A DNA stretch of 64,000 nucleotides, taken from positions 105,397 through 169,396 of the forward strand of contig NZ_JAFBDR010000009.1 of assembly GCF_016908325.1 (NCBI RefSeq), in the 5' to 3' direction. Position 1 is the first letter of the stretch; every line of letters starts with the position of its first letter. The position numbers and the translations under genes were made by a program. A model generated the notes under the pieces. The model saw only the letters and a list, made by a program, of their open reading frames with translations, made no database searches and was not told the origin of the DNA. Positions 10,961 to 20,810 of this stretch are shown here, piece by piece. The DNA is from Aquibacillus albus. GTDB taxonomy: Bacteria; Bacillota; Bacilli; Bacillales; Amphibacillaceae.

Positions 10961-12028
10961 ATGGAAAATATTTTAGAAGTAAATGATTTACACATTTCCT
11001 TCGACACCTATGGAGGAGAAGTTAAAGCGGTACGTGGTGTATCCTTCAATTTAAAAAAGGGTGAAACGTTAGCGATTGTTGGTGAATCAGGCTCTGGTAA
11101 GTCAGTAACTACAAGGGCTATCGCACGTCTTATTCCTAATCCTCCTGGTCGTATAAAAGAAGGCGAAATCTTATTTGAAGGAAAAGATCTAACTAAATTA
11201 AAAGAAAAACAAATGCAACAAATTCGTGGAAAAGAAATATCAACAATCTTTCAAGATCCGATGACTTCACTAAATCCAACCATGAAGATTGGTACACAAA
11301 TTATGGAAGGGTTGATAAAACATCAAAAAATGAGTCGCAGTGAAGCGAAATCAAGAACAGTCGAACTTCTTGACTTAGTTGGACTACCCAACGCGAAAGA
11401 AAGAGTTGATCAGTATCCACACCAATTCTCAGGTGGGCAACGTCAGCGAGTTGTCATTGCGATTGCACTTGCTTGTAATCCTAAAATCTTAATTGCAGAT
11501 GAACCAACAACCGCATTAGACGTTACAATCCAAGCGCAAATTCTGGAATTAATGAAGGACATTCAAAAGAAAACAGAAAGCTCCATCATTTTTATAACGC
11601 ATGACCTTGGTGTAGTGGCTAATGTCGCAGATCGTGTTGCAGTTATGTATGCAGGGAAAATTGTAGAAATTGGAACGGTTGATGAAATTTTTTACAATCC
11701 TAAGCATCCATATACTTGGGGGTTAATAGGTTCTATGCCGACATTAGATAATACGGAAGAAAGTCTAGTTGCAATCCCAGGATCACCGCCAGATATGCTA
11801 AATCCACCAAAAGGTGATGCTTTTGCTCCAAGAAATGAATATGCTTTAGAAATTGACTTTGAAATGGATCCACCAATGTTCCAAGTATCTGATACGCATT
11901 ATGCAGCAACTTGGTTATTGCATGAAAATGCTCCTAAGATAGAACCACCTGCCTCTGTAAAGCGGAGAATGAAGGGCATGGCTAGTGGCATGATTGCTAA
12001 TAGTGATCAAGGAGGGGAGCAGTCATGA
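10961..12028 (+). CDS. oppD: Oligopeptide ABC transporter ATP-binding protein OppD
   Basis: One of two ATPases that drive uptake. 355 residues. Walker A GESGSGKS (about 42-49), Q-loop [10 protein letters not shown], signature FSGGQRQR, Walker [13 protein letters not shown] and the switch histidine in ITHDLG are all present, followed by the C-terminal oligopeptide-transporter extension ([12 protein letters not shown]). It follows oppC by 14 bases with GGAGGAAGG before the start, and its end overlaps oppF by four bases. Confidence 0.95.
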   Translation: MENILEVNDLHISFDTYGGEVKAVRGVSFNLKKGETLAIVGESGSGKSVTTRAIARLIPNPPGRIKEGEILFEGKDLTKLKEKQMQQIRGKEISTIFQDPMTSLNPTMKIGTQIMEGLIKHQKMSRSEAKSRTVELLDLVGLPNAKERVDQYPHQFSGGQRQRVVIAIALACNPKILIADEPTTALDVTIQAQILELMKDIQKKTESSIIFITHDLGVVANVADRVAVMYAGKIVEIGTVDEIFYNPKHPYTWGLIGSMPTLDNTEESLVAIPGSPPDMLNPPKGDAFAPRNEYALEIDFEMDPPMFQVSDTHYAATWLLHENAPKIEPPASVKRRMKGMASGMIANSDQGGEQS

Positions 12029-12951
12029 GTCAAAAGCTACTTGAAGTTAAAAACTTAAAGCAACATTTTAAAACGGGCCGACGTAGTGTGGTTAAGGCTG
12101 TTGATGGTATTTCCTTTGATATTTACAAAGGGGAAACATTTGGGTTAGTTGGTGAATCTGGATGCGGAAAATCAACTACTGGTCGTACGATTATTCGGTT
12201 ATATGAAGCCACAGATGGCGATGTGATTTTTAATGGTATCAATGTTCATGATAAAAAATCAAAATCTCATTTGAAGGAATTTAACCAGAAGATGCAAATG
12301 ATATTCCAAGATCCTTATGCATCGCTAAATCCGAGAATGACTGTTCTAGATATTATTGCTGAGGGGCTAGATGTTCACGGTTTAGTTAAAAATGAAAAAG
12401 AGCGTAAAAAAAGAGTAGAGGATTTACTTGAACAGGTTGGTTTAAATAAGGAACATGCGAATCGATATCCACATGAGTTTAGCGGCGGTCAAAGACAGAG
12501 AATCGGTATCGCCAGAGCACTAGCGGTAGATCCTGAGTTTATTATTGCGGACGAGCCTATCTCTGCTTTGGATGTATCCATTCAAGCACAAGTGGTTAAC
12601 CTGCTAAAAGATTTACAAGAACAGTATGATTTAACTTATCTGTTTATTGCACATGATTTATCAATGGTTAAATATATCAGTGATCGTATTGGAGTTATGT
12701 ATTTCGGGAAATTGGTGGAATTAGCTGACAGTGATGAATTATATAAAAACCCAGTTCATCCTTATACCAAATCTTTATTATCTGCTATTCCATTACCAGA
12801 TCCTGATTACGAACGAACTCGTAATCGAATTGTGTACGATCCAAACCAGCACGACACAACGGAAGAGCCTGAATTACGAGAAATCAGTCCAAATCACTGG
12901 GTATTATGTACAACAAAAGAATTTGAAGCTTACAAGCAAGAATTAAAATAG
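12025..12951 (+). CDS. oppF: Oligopeptide ABC transporter ATP-binding protein OppF
   Basis: Partner ATPase of OppD. 308 residues with Walker A GESGCGKST (about 41-49), FQDPYASLNPRM, signature [15 protein letters not shown], Walker B FIIADEPISALD and AHDLSMV. C-terminal HPYTKSLLSAIPLPDP extension is present. ATG overlaps the oppD stop (ATGA), giving translational coupling. Last gene of the operon. Confidence 0.95.
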   Translation: MSQKLLEVKNLKQHFKTGRRSVVKAVDGISFDIYKGETFGLVGESGCGKSTTGRTIIRLYEATDGDVIFNGINVHDKKSKSHLKEFNQKMQMIFQDPYASLNPRMTVLDIIAEGLDVHGLVKNEKERKKRVEDLLEQVGLNKEHANRYPHEFSGGQRQRIGIARALAVDPEFIIADEPISALDVSIQAQVVNLLKDLQEQYDLTYLFIAHDLSMVKYISDRIGVMYFGKLVELADSDELYKNPVHPYTKSLLSAIPLPDPDYERTRNRIVYDPNQHDTTEEPELREISPNHWVLCTTKEFEAYKQELK

Positions 12952-12981
12952 TAACGAAAGCTACATGGATAACTATAAATC

Positions 12982-13042
12982 CCCCCTGCCGATTTTTGTG
13001 TAGGGGAAATTTTTTTGCACTAACGAAAAGGGGTCTGACCCC
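12982..13042 (+). terminator. Weak terminator plus REP-like palindrome after oppF
   Basis: A short CCCCT/AGGGG hairpin (12983-13006) is followed by seven T (13011-13016 region). Immediately after comes GGGGTCTGACCCC (13030-13042), the same palindrome class as at 3486 and 20164. Confidence 0.5.
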
Positions 13043-13142
13043 TGCAAAAAATTCCAAAAAAAACTTACAAAAATTCATACTATTAAGCATGATTCAATTA
13101 TATAATAGAGGTAAATACAACATTGGGAGTTTGATTAGTAAA

Positions 13143-14360
13143 ATGGGGGAAATTCGACAAAAACTTATTTACTTCACGCTTTTTCTTGTCCTGCTTTTTT
13201 TAATACCTGCTCAAATGGAAGCTGCCTCTGAAGATGAGGTAAAGATGGTGAAGATGCATGAATCAAGGATAACAAATCTGCAACCACTCATGGTACCCGA
13301 GAAGATTAGCAGGTTTTATTATGATTCAGGGTTAGAATTTACTTATCCAGATGCTGTGCGAGGAATTTATGTAACTGGTCCAGTAGCAGGAGGAAGTCGT
13401 TTTCAAGAAATACTTGATTTAGTAGAAAATACTGATTTGAATGCAATGGTTATAGATGTAAAAGAAGATAATGGTAACCTGACTTTTCGTCCCGAAGAGG
13501 GTTCTCCTTATGAGGAGTTTGCGCATAACTACATCTCTGAACCTAGAGAAATGCTAGAGCTGTTAGAAGAGAAGGGTATTTATCCAATTGCTAGAATTGT
13601 GGTCTTCAAGGATACTTTATTAGCCGAGAAACGTCCTGACCTTTCCTTTACGAAGGATGGTCAGGTGTGGAAAAATGGAAGACAGGAAGCATTTGTTAGT
13701 CCTTATCAAAAAGAGGTTTGGGAATATAATGTAGAAATTGCAAAGATGGCAGCAGAACTAGGCTTCCAGGATATTCAATTTGATTATGTAAGATTTCCAG
13801 AGGGGTTTGAAAAAAGGGACGAAATACTGACATATAGTGAAGGAGATTATGCAAATTCAGATTTAAACGGTATTAAAAAACGGGTGGAAGCCGTAACAGA
13901 CTTTGTTAAATATGCAAAATCTGAATTAGAATATTATGATGTGGACGTTTCAGTTGATATATTTGGATATTCCGCGACAATTGAAGAAACACCAGGAATT
14001 GGGCAAAACTTCACTAAGATATCAGAAAACGTAGATGTTATATCATCTATGATTTATCCTAGTCATTGGACCGCATACTTTGGAATTGATTTCCCTGATA
14101 AAGAGCCTTATCGCTTAGTTACAGAGTATTCGAAAGTTGAAAATGAAGTATTGGGTAAATTAGAAAATCCACCTACTTCTAGACCGTGGATTCAAGATTT
14201 TGAGGCACCATGGTTATATACCGGACCTGCAACAGAGTATGGTATAGCGGAAGTAGAAGCACAAATTAAAGCATTAAATGAGAATGGAATTGAAGAATTT
14301 CTCATTTGGAATCCTGTAAATAGATATACACCTGGTGTTGATTACACACCATTAGATTAA
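13143..14360 (+). CDS. Secreted putative glycoside hydrolase (DUF4015)
   Basis: 405 residues. The start at 13143 is chosen because it opens a good signal peptide (basic MGEIRQK, a hydrophobic core, then AEAAS-like cleavage near residue 28) and because a TATAAT at 13101-13106 puts the transcript start just upstream; the longer frame back to 12996 would lie in the promoter. The family signatures GIYVTGPVAGG, MVIDVKEDNG, IQFDYVRFPEGF and a C-terminal FLIWNP block indicate a TIM-barrel glycosidase-like domain of unknown substrate, acting outside the cell. Monocistronic, with a terminator after it. Confidence 0.82.
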   Translation: MGEIRQKLIYFTLFLVLLFLIPAQMEAASEDEVKMVKMHESRITNLQPLMVPEKISRFYYDSGLEFTYPDAVRGIYVTGPVAGGSRFQEILDLVENTDLNAMVIDVKEDNGNLTFRPEEGSPYEEFAHNYISEPREMLELLEEKGIYPIARIVVFKDTLLAEKRPDLSFTKDGQVWKNGRQEAFVSPYQKEVWEYNVEIAKMAAELGFQDIQFDYVRFPEGFEKRDEILTYSEGDYANSDLNGIKKRVEAVTDFVKYAKSELEYYDVDVSVDIFGYSATIEETPGIGQNFTKISENVDVISSMIYPSHWTAYFGIDFPDKEPYRLVTEYSKVENEVLGKLENPPTSRPWIQDFEAPWLYTGPATEYGIAEVEAQIKALNENGIEEFLIWNPVNRYTPGVDYTPLD

Positions 14361-14365
14361 AAAGT

Positions 14366-14398
14366 GAAGGCTCTTACCGACAAGGTGAGAGCCTTTTG
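14366..14398 (+). terminator. Terminator after the DUF4015 gene
   Basis: Arms AAGGCTCTTACC (14367-14378) and GGTGAGAGCCTT (14384-14395) then TTGTT; one G-U pair. Confidence 0.8.
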
Positions 14399-14481
14399 TT
14401 CTGGTCAGGAAATTATTTGAGTGTGTACTTTTGAAAAAAATAGGATAATTAAGTAAGAATTCGGGAAAAGATAAGCATGAA

Positions 14482-14511
14482 TTTAACATGTTTGGTATTT
14501 TCCGTTATAAT
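14482..14511 (+). promoter_or_regulatory. Possible promoter of yjbC (ECF-type or sigma-A)
   Basis: TTTAAC (14482-14487) and CCGTTA (14502-14507) have the spacing of extracytoplasmic-function sigma promoters, which are known to drive the yjbC-spx unit in B. subtilis. A TATAAT at 14506-14511 overlaps and could instead serve sigma-A, without a good -35. Confidence 0.35.
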
Positions 14512-14544
14512 AAAATAAGAAAACATAAACAAGGGAGTAGATCC

Positions 14545-15129
14545 ATGAATTGGTATGAAAAATTAAATGAGTATTTTCCAATTGAAGAAATGAAGTCAAA
14601 AGAACATATGGAAATGCTATTAAAAGAAAAAGGTGATGTTTATCATAAGGATGAAGGTCCGCATCACGTATTAATGTATGCTGAGTTTGAATCGTTTATT
14701 TTTATAGATTATGTTTATGTATCGGCAAAATCGAGAGGCCAAGGATTAGGGCACAAGCTTATGGAAAAGTTGAAAGCTAAAAATAAACCAATTATTTTAG
14801 AAGTAGAACCATTTGATTATGAGGATACTGATTCAGAAAAAAGACTTCGTTTTTATCAACGTGAAGGGTTTATCCATGCACAGTCTATAGGCTATAACCG
14901 ACGTTCTTTAGCTACAAACGAAAACAACCCAATGGAAATATTATACTGGACACCAGAAGATGAGGATGAAGAAACTATTTATAAGAAAATGAAGAAAATG
15001 TACGAGGACATTCATACTTATAAGGATGAACAATTATATGGAAAATCGTATCAGCCAGTTGATGAGGTTTTGACTTATGATGATGGGCGTGATGCGGATA
15101 ATATTTTTGGAGGCATAAAAGAAAAATAA
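14545..15129 (+). CDS. yjbC: YjbC family GNAT acetyltransferase
   Basis: 194 residues from 14545 (MNWYEKLNEYF), with AAGGGAG nine bases upstream; the longer frame from 14488 lacks a ribosome site. The acetyl-CoA-binding motif A reads VSAKSRGQGLGHKLMEKL (about residues 59-76), followed by RLRFYQREGF typical of GNAT enzymes. A long acidic C-terminal tail (about 135-194) is also present in B. subtilis YjbC. Substrate unknown. In B. subtilis it is cotranscribed with spx under stress sigma factors; the order is kept here although 420 bases separate them. Confidence 0.87.
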   Translation: MNWYEKLNEYFPIEEMKSKEHMEMLLKEKGDVYHKDEGPHHVLMYAEFESFIFIDYVYVSAKSRGQGLGHKLMEKLKAKNKPIILEVEPFDYEDTDSEKRLRFYQREGFIHAQSIGYNRRSLATNENNPMEILYWTPEDEDEETIYKKMKKMYEDIHTYKDEQLYGKSYQPVDEVLTYDDGRDADNIFGGIKEK

Positions 15130-15549
15130 GTAACTTGTTCATTGCAAAGGGGAAACCTTATGGGAAAGCCCCTTTGCTCTACTAAGATTAAAAAGGAAAG
15201 GGTTTTCTTCATAAATTTTAATAAAAAAGGGTTTAATGTTAATGGGATAGGGGTAAGGTAATCAATAATGAAGCTACTTTATCACGGTGAATAATTGTCG
15301 GTGAGACAACTCCTTCAAAACTCAAAAGAAATGTAAATGGAGGAAGGAAGAAATTCTTACTGATATGACGTTTCACTTTCTAAAAATATGTCAATTATAT
15401 TAAAAGTTTTTAGATACCCTATCCTTGTATTGACAAATGTAGTATACTTGTACATAGAAGAGTTGTTTAAAGTTATTTTAATTTAATAAATTCTTCAATG
15501 TCTATGAAATGATTATAAATTAAATTTGCATATTGAGGAGTGAAGTTCC
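15130..15549 (+). promoter_or_regulatory. yjbC-spx intergenic region
   Basis: 420 bases without a gene. A perfect nine-bp hairpin (GCAAAGGGG 15144-15152, CCCCTTTGC 15169-15177) follows yjbC but lacks a T-run, so readthrough to spx is plausible. TTGACA at 15430-15435 lies near TATACT (15443-15448) and TACATA (15451-15456), none at ideal spacing. The spx region of B. subtilis holds several stress promoters; I cannot assign them here. Confidence 0.4.
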
Positions 15550-15945
15550 ATGGTAACACTTTATACCTCACCAAGTTGTACATCTTGCCGAAAAGCAAAA
15601 GCATGGTTAGAAGAGCACGATATCCCGTTTACAGAAAGAAATATTTTTTCTGATGCACTTACACTTGATGAAATTAAAGAGATATTGAGAATGACAGAAG
15701 ATGGTACGGATGAGATTATATCTACAAGATCAAAAGTCTTTCAAAAGTTGGATATGAACTTAGATCAATTGCCATTGAAGGATCTGTTTAATTTGATTCA
15801 AGAAAACCCAGGGCTATTGCGTAGACCAATTATTCTTGATGAGAAACGACTTCAAGTTGGATATAATGAAGATGAAATTAGACGTTTCCTTCCTAGAACA
15901 GTTCGTACATTTCAATTGCGAGAAGCGCAACGAATGGTTAATTAA
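15550..15945 (+). CDS. spx: Global thiol/disulfide stress regulator Spx
   Basis: ArsC-like protein that binds the RNA polymerase alpha C-terminal domain and redirects transcription under disulfide stress. 131 residues, identical in length to B. subtilis Spx. The redox switch Cys10-x-x-Cys13 ([10 protein letters not shown]) is intact, as are the [22 protein letters not shown] block and the C-terminal tail recognised by ClpXP with the adaptor SpxH, which is also in this window. AGGAGTGAAG precedes the start. Its own terminator follows. Confidence 0.97.
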   Translation: MVTLYTSPSCTSCRKAKAWLEEHDIPFTERNIFSDALTLDEIKEILRMTEDGTDEIISTRSKVFQKLDMNLDQLPLKDLFNLIQENPGLLRRPIILDEKRLQVGYNEDEIRRFLPRTVRTFQLREAQRMVN

Positions 15946-15949
15946 GTGT

Positions 15950-15982
15950 AACGCAGGTCTTTTACACAAGATCTGCGTTTTT
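15950..15982 (+). terminator. Terminator after spx
   Basis: Arms AACGCAGGTCT (15950-15960) and AGATCTGCGTT (15969-15979), one G-U pair, then TTTT. Confidence 0.85.
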
Positions 15983-16281
15983 CATTCATTTGACGTTTCT
16001 AGAAAAATTTATAAAATCCATGTTTTTCTAGACGAATATAGGATGACAAAAGTAGAAGAATAAGTTAAAATATATATTTAATATATACTCCTAATTTTAT
16101 AAAAATAGCTTGTCTCACAACATCATTTTGTATGAAATTAGGCATTTATATTTTCAATTAGCCTTTTTTTATCATAAAATAGAAGTAAATGAATTACAAT
16201 CATGATAAGGTGTAAGTAGGAGTAGAAAGCTAGGTGAAGTTATCCCTTCCACCTAATATCTTTAGAAGGGAGAGTTGTTAA
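15983..16281 (+). promoter_or_regulatory. mecA upstream region
   Basis: AT-rich, no gene. A hairpin TAGGTG...CACCTA (16231-16255, with an inner AAG/CTT pair) ends about 14 bases before the mecA ribosome site and could influence translation. No confident promoter. Confidence 0.3.
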
Positions 16282-16962
16282 ATGGAAATAGAAAGAATAA
16301 ATGAGAACACGGTGAAATTTTATATTTCCTATTTAGACATTGAAGACCGTGGATTTGATCGAGAAGAAATTTGGTATAATCGCGAGAAAAGTGAACAACT
16401 ATTTTGGCAAGTAATGGACGAAGTGAATTACAATGAAGACGATTTTAATATAGATGGCCCACTATGGATTCAAGTTCAAGCGTTAGATAAAGGGTTAGAA
16501 ATTGTTGTTACAAAAGCGCAAATTTCAAAGGATGGCCAGAATTTAGAGTTGCCAACGGAGAGTGGCAAAACGATTGATTTACCTGTTGATGAGAAAATTG
16601 AGTCCTTGTTAGATGAGAAGTTTGGAAATGAAGAAGAAATTGACGACGACATCATTGCTATGGAAGACTTATCTTTTATCATAAGCTTTTCAGATTTTGA
16701 GGATATCATTCAATTAAGTCACTATTTTCCATTAGTGGAAGGGCTGACAGATGGTTTATATCATTATGAAGATAAGTTCTTGCTTCTATTGCAATTCGAT
16801 GACGAACAGTTAACGGATGAAGAACAAGAAGATGTATTAAGCCAAGTTCTTGAATTTGGTCAAGAATCAACCGTTACAATACACGTTCTTCAAGAATATG
16901 GTAAAGAGATTTTTGAAGATACAGCATTGTCACAAGTTAAACATCATTTTCCAATTGATTAG
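16282..16962 (+). CDS. mecA: ClpC adaptor protein MecA
   Basis: Adaptor that targets ComK and other substrates to the ClpCP protease and is required for ClpC assembly. 226 residues. The N-terminal substrate-binding domain starts MEIERINENTVKFYISY with the DIEDRGFDREEIWYNR block; an acidic linker lies near residues 105-130; the C-terminal ClpC-binding domain contains FEDIIQLSHYF and GLYHYEDKFLLLL. GAAGGGAGAG precedes the start. Its position after spx and before coiA is as in B. subtilis. Confidence 0.95.
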   Translation: MEIERINENTVKFYISYLDIEDRGFDREEIWYNREKSEQLFWQVMDEVNYNEDDFNIDGPLWIQVQALDKGLEIVVTKAQISKDGQNLELPTESGKTIDLPVDEKIESLLDEKFGNEEEIDDDIIAMEDLSFIISFSDFEDIIQLSHYFPLVEGLTDGLYHYEDKFLLLLQFDDEQLTDEEQEDVLSQVLEFGQESTVTIHVLQEYGKEIFEDTALSQVKHHFPID

Positions 16963-16963
16963 G

Positions 16964-16995
16964 AAGGCATTCGAGAGATCGAGTGTCTTTTTTTT
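16964..16995 (+). terminator. Terminator after mecA
   Basis: Arms GGCATTCGA (16966-16974) and TCGAGTGTC (16979-16987) with G-U pairs, then eight T. Confidence 0.82.
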
Positions 16996-17076
16996 GACTA
17001 TCAAAAAATAATTAGGAATGAAGCAGGAATTTAGGGGATCCCAACGGAATTATAGTAGTTGGAGGTGATTATTACG

Positions 17077-18252
17077 ATGCTTCAAGCATTAGACCAACAA
17101 GGAGAGCTACTACTTTTGTCCAAATTAAGTCATCAAGAGATTAACAAATATAAAAAGAATGGTCGCTTTTATTGTCCTGTTTGTAAGGAAAAAGTGATCC
17201 TTAAATCTGGAACAAAAGTTATTCCACATTTTTCACATAGACCAAATAGTACTTGCGCCAATCATAGTTCGGGAGAGGGGGAATATCATGAACGTGGAAA
17301 ACTGCAACTATATGATTGGTTTATAAAACAAGGTATTGATGCCACATTGGAAACTTATCTCCCCGATATTAAACAACGCTCCGATATATTACTTCGAATA
17401 AATAAAAAAGTAATTGCTATCGAGTTTCAATGTGCTCGTATGACAGAAACGGAATTTTTGAAACGTAATAATGGTTATCACCAACAAAAGATAACACCGA
17501 TATGGATTCTTGGAGGTACACGAATGAATCGAATCGGAAAATCCCAGGTATCTTTAGGGCATTATGAATTACTTTTCCAGCATCAATTTTCTGTAGGATT
17601 CCCCAGCACCATTTACTTTTACTGTTCCAATACAAAAAAATTATCTATTATTCAACATGTGCAATCTACAGGTAGAAAAAAAGCTTTTGCCTCTATTTCC
17701 TTTCATGAACTAGCTAGCTTACCATTTAAACGACTATTTTCACCAACTGCATTTCCTCTAGAATTATATACAAACTGGCTTCAAGAAAAACATCGATGGC
17801 GATTAAACCCTACCCTTTATCTATCTAAAAAAGAGAAAAACTGGAGAGATTGGTTATATGTAAATTTTCGTCTCTATCCTTGTTTTTTACCATCAATCAT
17901 TCATTTACCAGTCCCTAGTCAATTTGCGATGAATAGTTCACCTTGGATCTGGCAAAGTATTTTGTATTTAGATGTGCTTCTGAAAAATGAAAAAGTGTCC
18001 TTGAAACAGTGTTATATTCGACTGAAAGATCACTTTTCCTCATCCTATTTTCCTCTGATAAAAGCTACAATCAACCCAATTCATGAGTACTTGGTGCTAC
18101 TGGAAAAACTTCAATTTATAACATGTATAGAAGATTCCTACATGTTAATTAAAAAAGCAAATGTTCCTAACACGATAGAAACTGGAATAAAGGATGATAG
18201 GGAAATTATCGATAAAATCATTTGTACAAGCATTGGTACGAATGATTCATAA
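17077..18252 (+). CDS. coiA: Competence protein CoiA family
   Basis: Promotes recombination of transforming DNA in competent cells; nuclease-like family. 391 residues from 17077, nine bases after GGAGGTGA; an earlier in-frame TTG overlaps this site and is rejected. An N-terminal CPVC zinc pair (about residues 35-38) and HFSHRP are followed by the endonuclease-like core RSDILLRINKKVIAIEFQC, whose D and E-x-Q residues are the family's predicted metal site. The C-terminal two thirds are variable. Position between mecA and pepF matches B. subtilis yjbF. Confidence 0.85.
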   Translation: MLQALDQQGELLLLSKLSHQEINKYKKNGRFYCPVCKEKVILKSGTKVIPHFSHRPNSTCANHSSGEGEYHERGKLQLYDWFIKQGIDATLETYLPDIKQRSDILLRINKKVIAIEFQCARMTETEFLKRNNGYHQQKITPIWILGGTRMNRIGKSQVSLGHYELLFQHQFSVGFPSTIYFYCSNTKKLSIIQHVQSTGRKKAFASISFHELASLPFKRLFSPTAFPLELYTNWLQEKHRWRLNPTLYLSKKEKNWRDWLYVNFRLYPCFLPSIIHLPVPSQFAMNSSPWIWQSILYLDVLLKNEKVSLKQCYIRLKDHFSSSYFPLIKATINPIHEYLVLLEKLQFITCIEDSYMLIKKANVPNTIETGIKDDREIIDKIICTSIGTNDS

Positions 18253-18348
18253 ATGGATTCGATATACTAATAGTGAGTGAGTAAAAAAGGATTTTTCTAT
18301 TGTTTAGAGAAGTATCTATATGAAATGGCTAAAAAGGAGGATTTTATT

Positions 18349-20154
18349 TTGGCAAAAGAATTACAAACGAGGGATCAAGTTCCTGTTGAGAGAACTTGGA
18401 AATTGGAAGATATTTTTAAGACAGATGAGGAATGGGTGAAAGAGTTAGAGGATCTAAAAAAAGAGATACCTAATTTCAAAAAATTTCAGGGCAAGCTAGA
18501 TGAATCTGCTGACACATTGTATGAGCTTTTATCTTTACAGGACGAAGTTTCCGAGAGGATAGGAAAGTTATATACATACGCTCACATGAGATATGATCAG
18601 GATACAACGAATTCGCATTATCAAGAATTAAATAGTAAAGCAGAAAATTTACTTACCAATGCATCAAGCACGATGAGTTTTATCGTTCCTGAAATTTTAG
18701 CAATTGATGAACAAAAGCTGGATTCTTTCTTGGAGGATAAAAAGGAATTACAGCTTTATAAGAAAGCATTAAATGAAATTACTAGGAAGCGTCCTCACAT
18801 TCTTAGCCAACAAGAAGAAGAATTGCTTGCAGAAGCTTCTGAGGTTACTGAAAATGCATCACAAACTTTTGGGATGTTAAACAATGCGGATTTAACGTTC
18901 CCGAAAGTAAAAAATGAAGAAGGGGAAGAAATTGAATTAACACATGGTCGTTATATTAACTTTCTTGAGTCTGATGAGCAGCGCGTTCGTAGAGATGCAT
19001 TTAAAGCAATGTATGACACCTTTGGTAAATTTAAAAACACATTTTCCTCTACGTTGTCAGGTGCTATTAAAAAAGATAACTTTTATGCGAAAATACGGAA
19101 TTACGAAACAGCACGTCAATCCGCTCTAAATAACAACAATATTCCGGAAGAAGTATATGATAATCTGGTTGAGGCAGTGAATCAACGGTTACCACTTTTA
19201 CAGCGTTATGTTGCTTTACGAAAAAGGGTATTACAGTTAGACGAACTGCATATGTACGACCTTTATACGCCGCTTGTTAAAAATGTGGATATGAAATTCA
19301 CCTATGAAGAAGCACAGAAGCATCTCTTAAAAGGATTGGCTCCTTTAGGAGAAGATTATGTAAATAAGTTAAAAGAAGGTTTTGAGAATCGATGGGTAGA
19401 TGTAGATGAAAATAAAGGAAAAAGAAGTGGTGCTTATTCATCTGGTGCATATGGAACAAACCCTTATATATTAATGAATTGGCAGGACAATATTAATAAT
19501 TTATTTACTTTAGCACATGAATTTGGGCATTCGTTACACAGTTATTACACGAGAGAAAATCAGCCATTCCGCTATGGAAATTATTCGATTTTTGTTGCTG
19601 AAGTTGCATCGACCTGTAATGAGAATTTATTAAATGAATACATGGTGAACCAAACGACAGATGAAAAGGAAAAATTATACTTATTAAATCACTTCCTAGA
19701 AGGGTTTAGAGGGACTGTATTTAGACAAACGATGTTCGCAGAGTTTGAGCATGATATTCATATTCTTGCACAAGATGGTGAGGCGTTAACTGCAGACAAA
19801 TTGACAGAACTGTATTATGAGTTAAACAAAAAATACTTTGGTGATGATTTAATCGTTGATGAGGAGATTGGATTAGAGTGGGCTAGAATCCCCCACTTTT
19901 ATTACAATTACTATGTATATCAATACGCTACTGGTTACGCTGCAGCAACATCCTTAGCTTCACAAATATTGAAAGAGAAGGAACCTGCAGTTGAAAGGTA
20001 TTTAAATTTCTTAAAAGCGGGAAACAGTGATTATCCAATTGAGGTGTTAAAGCATGCTGGGGTAGATATGACGGAAAAAGCTCCAATACTAGCTGCGCTC
20101 GATGTATTCGAAGAGAAGTTAAACGAAATGGAAAAGTTAATCGATAAAATATAA
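18349..20154 (+). CDS. pepF: Oligoendopeptidase F
   Basis: Zinc metallopeptidase of family M3 that cleaves peptides of roughly 7-17 residues in the cytoplasm, so it may process peptides brought in by Opp. 601 residues. A TTG start at 18349 is chosen: AAGGAGG lies eight bases upstream, while an ATG 24 codons earlier has no site and would read through this Shine-Dalgarno. The catalytic HEFGH motif is in FTLAHEFGHSLHSYYT (about residues 388-392), with the downstream glutamate in FVAEVAST. The C-terminal substrate region GLEWARIPHFYYNYYVYQYATG is typical. Confidence 0.94.
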   Translation: MAKELQTRDQVPVERTWKLEDIFKTDEEWVKELEDLKKEIPNFKKFQGKLDESADTLYELLSLQDEVSERIGKLYTYAHMRYDQDTTNSHYQELNSKAENLLTNASSTMSFIVPEILAIDEQKLDSFLEDKKELQLYKKALNEITRKRPHILSQQEEELLAEASEVTENASQTFGMLNNADLTFPKVKNEEGEEIELTHGRYINFLESDEQRVRRDAFKAMYDTFGKFKNTFSSTLSGAIKKDNFYAKIRNYETARQSALNNNNIPEEVYDNLVEAVNQRLPLLQRYVALRKRVLQLDELHMYDLYTPLVKNVDMKFTYEEAQKHLLKGLAPLGEDYVNKLKEGFENRWVDVDENKGKRSGAYSSGAYGTNPYILMNWQDNINNLFTLAHEFGHSLHSYYTRENQPFRYGNYSIFVAEVASTCNENLLNEYMVNQTTDEKEKLYLLNHFLEGFRGTVFRQTMFAEFEHDIHILAQDGEALTADKLTELYYELNKKYFGDDLIVDEEIGLEWARIPHFYYNYYVYQYATGYAAATSLASQILKEKEPAVERYLNFLKAGNSDYPIEVLKHAGVDMTEKAPILAALDVFEEKLNEMEKLIDKI

Positions 20155-20163
20155 TAGTAGAAT

Positions 20164-20202
20164 AAAGGGTCAGACCCCAATGATAGTAGGGTCAGACCCT
20201 TT
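20164..20202. repeat. Double GGGTCAGACCC hairpin after pepF
   Basis: Two copies of the GGGTCAGACCC palindrome face each other (AAAGGGTCAGACCCC and AGGGTCAGACCCTTT), able to form one long hairpin with a single A-A mismatch. It may end pepF transcripts although the following T-run is weak. Same palindrome class as 3486 and 13030. Confidence 0.65.
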
Positions 20203-20273
20203 GTTGTATATAATTTCGGCATAAAGAATTCACTCAAACCCCCCGATAAGTCAAGGTTGTCTACAATATAGAT

Positions 20274-20450
20274 TCATTTGAAGCCTTTAAACGAATTTCG
20301 ATGAGAAAAAGAGAAAACCGTTAAGTAAATAGAGATGAACAACATTGGTAACGTGATAAACATAGGAATTAACCGCATCAATCCAAGAATGTTAAAGAAA
20401 AAGGCAACAACGGTGAGAGAAAGAAAGAAAATATGAGTAATGCTTGGCAT
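20274..20450 (-). CDS. Small membrane protein, unknown
   Basis: 58 residues. The start at 20450 is eight bases after GGAGG; two upstream in-frame ATG codons are too close to or before this site. It consists of two hydrophobic segments (IFFLSLTVVAFFFNILGLM and FITLPMLFISIYLTVFSF) and a short basic tail. No family recognised. It sits alone between pepF and spxH on the minus strand. Confidence 0.5.
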   Translation of the reverse strand: MPSITHIFFLSLTVVAFFFNILGLMRLIPMFITLPMLFISIYLTVFSFSHRNSFKGFK

Positions 20451-20672
20451 CTCCATAACCTCCTCCAATCTATTGATGATCAAGCTATGGATAGTTTATG
20501 AAGGGTAGGGAGAAATTAGACGTGTGACATTTTTGTGAAAATATGAACAAAGTGGTTGCTTGATTGTATGGATAATTGCTATAGTAAGATTTGTGAGATG
20601 TAAAAACAAACAAAACCCCTTTGTTTGACTTGAAACTTTCTCCCATCCCCCTGTCTAGTAAATAGACAAGGA

Positions 20673-20704
20673 AAAGACGTATCTTCAATAGATGCGTCTT
20701 TTTT
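20673..20704. terminator. Hairpin terminator, 20.7 kb
   Basis: AAGACGTATCT (20674-20684) and AGATGCGTCTT (20690-20700) with one G-U pair, then TTTT on the plus strand. No plus-strand gene lies immediately upstream, so what it ends is unclear. Confidence 0.6.
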
Positions 20705-20756
20705 ATAAGGAAGTATATATAATGTCTAGTCCGAACAATAGACCTTCACAGAAAGC

Positions 20757-20795
20757 AAAAGACTGCCTCAATCGCAAAAATTTTGAGACAGCCCT
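20757..20795 (-). terminator. Terminator after spxH
   Basis: On the minus strand GGCTGTCTCAA (20793-20783) pairs with TTGAGGCAGTC (20771-20761), followed by TTTTGCTTTC. It lies 16 bases past the spxH stop. Confidence 0.75.
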
Positions 20796-20810
20796 TTTCA
20801 ACTTTAGACT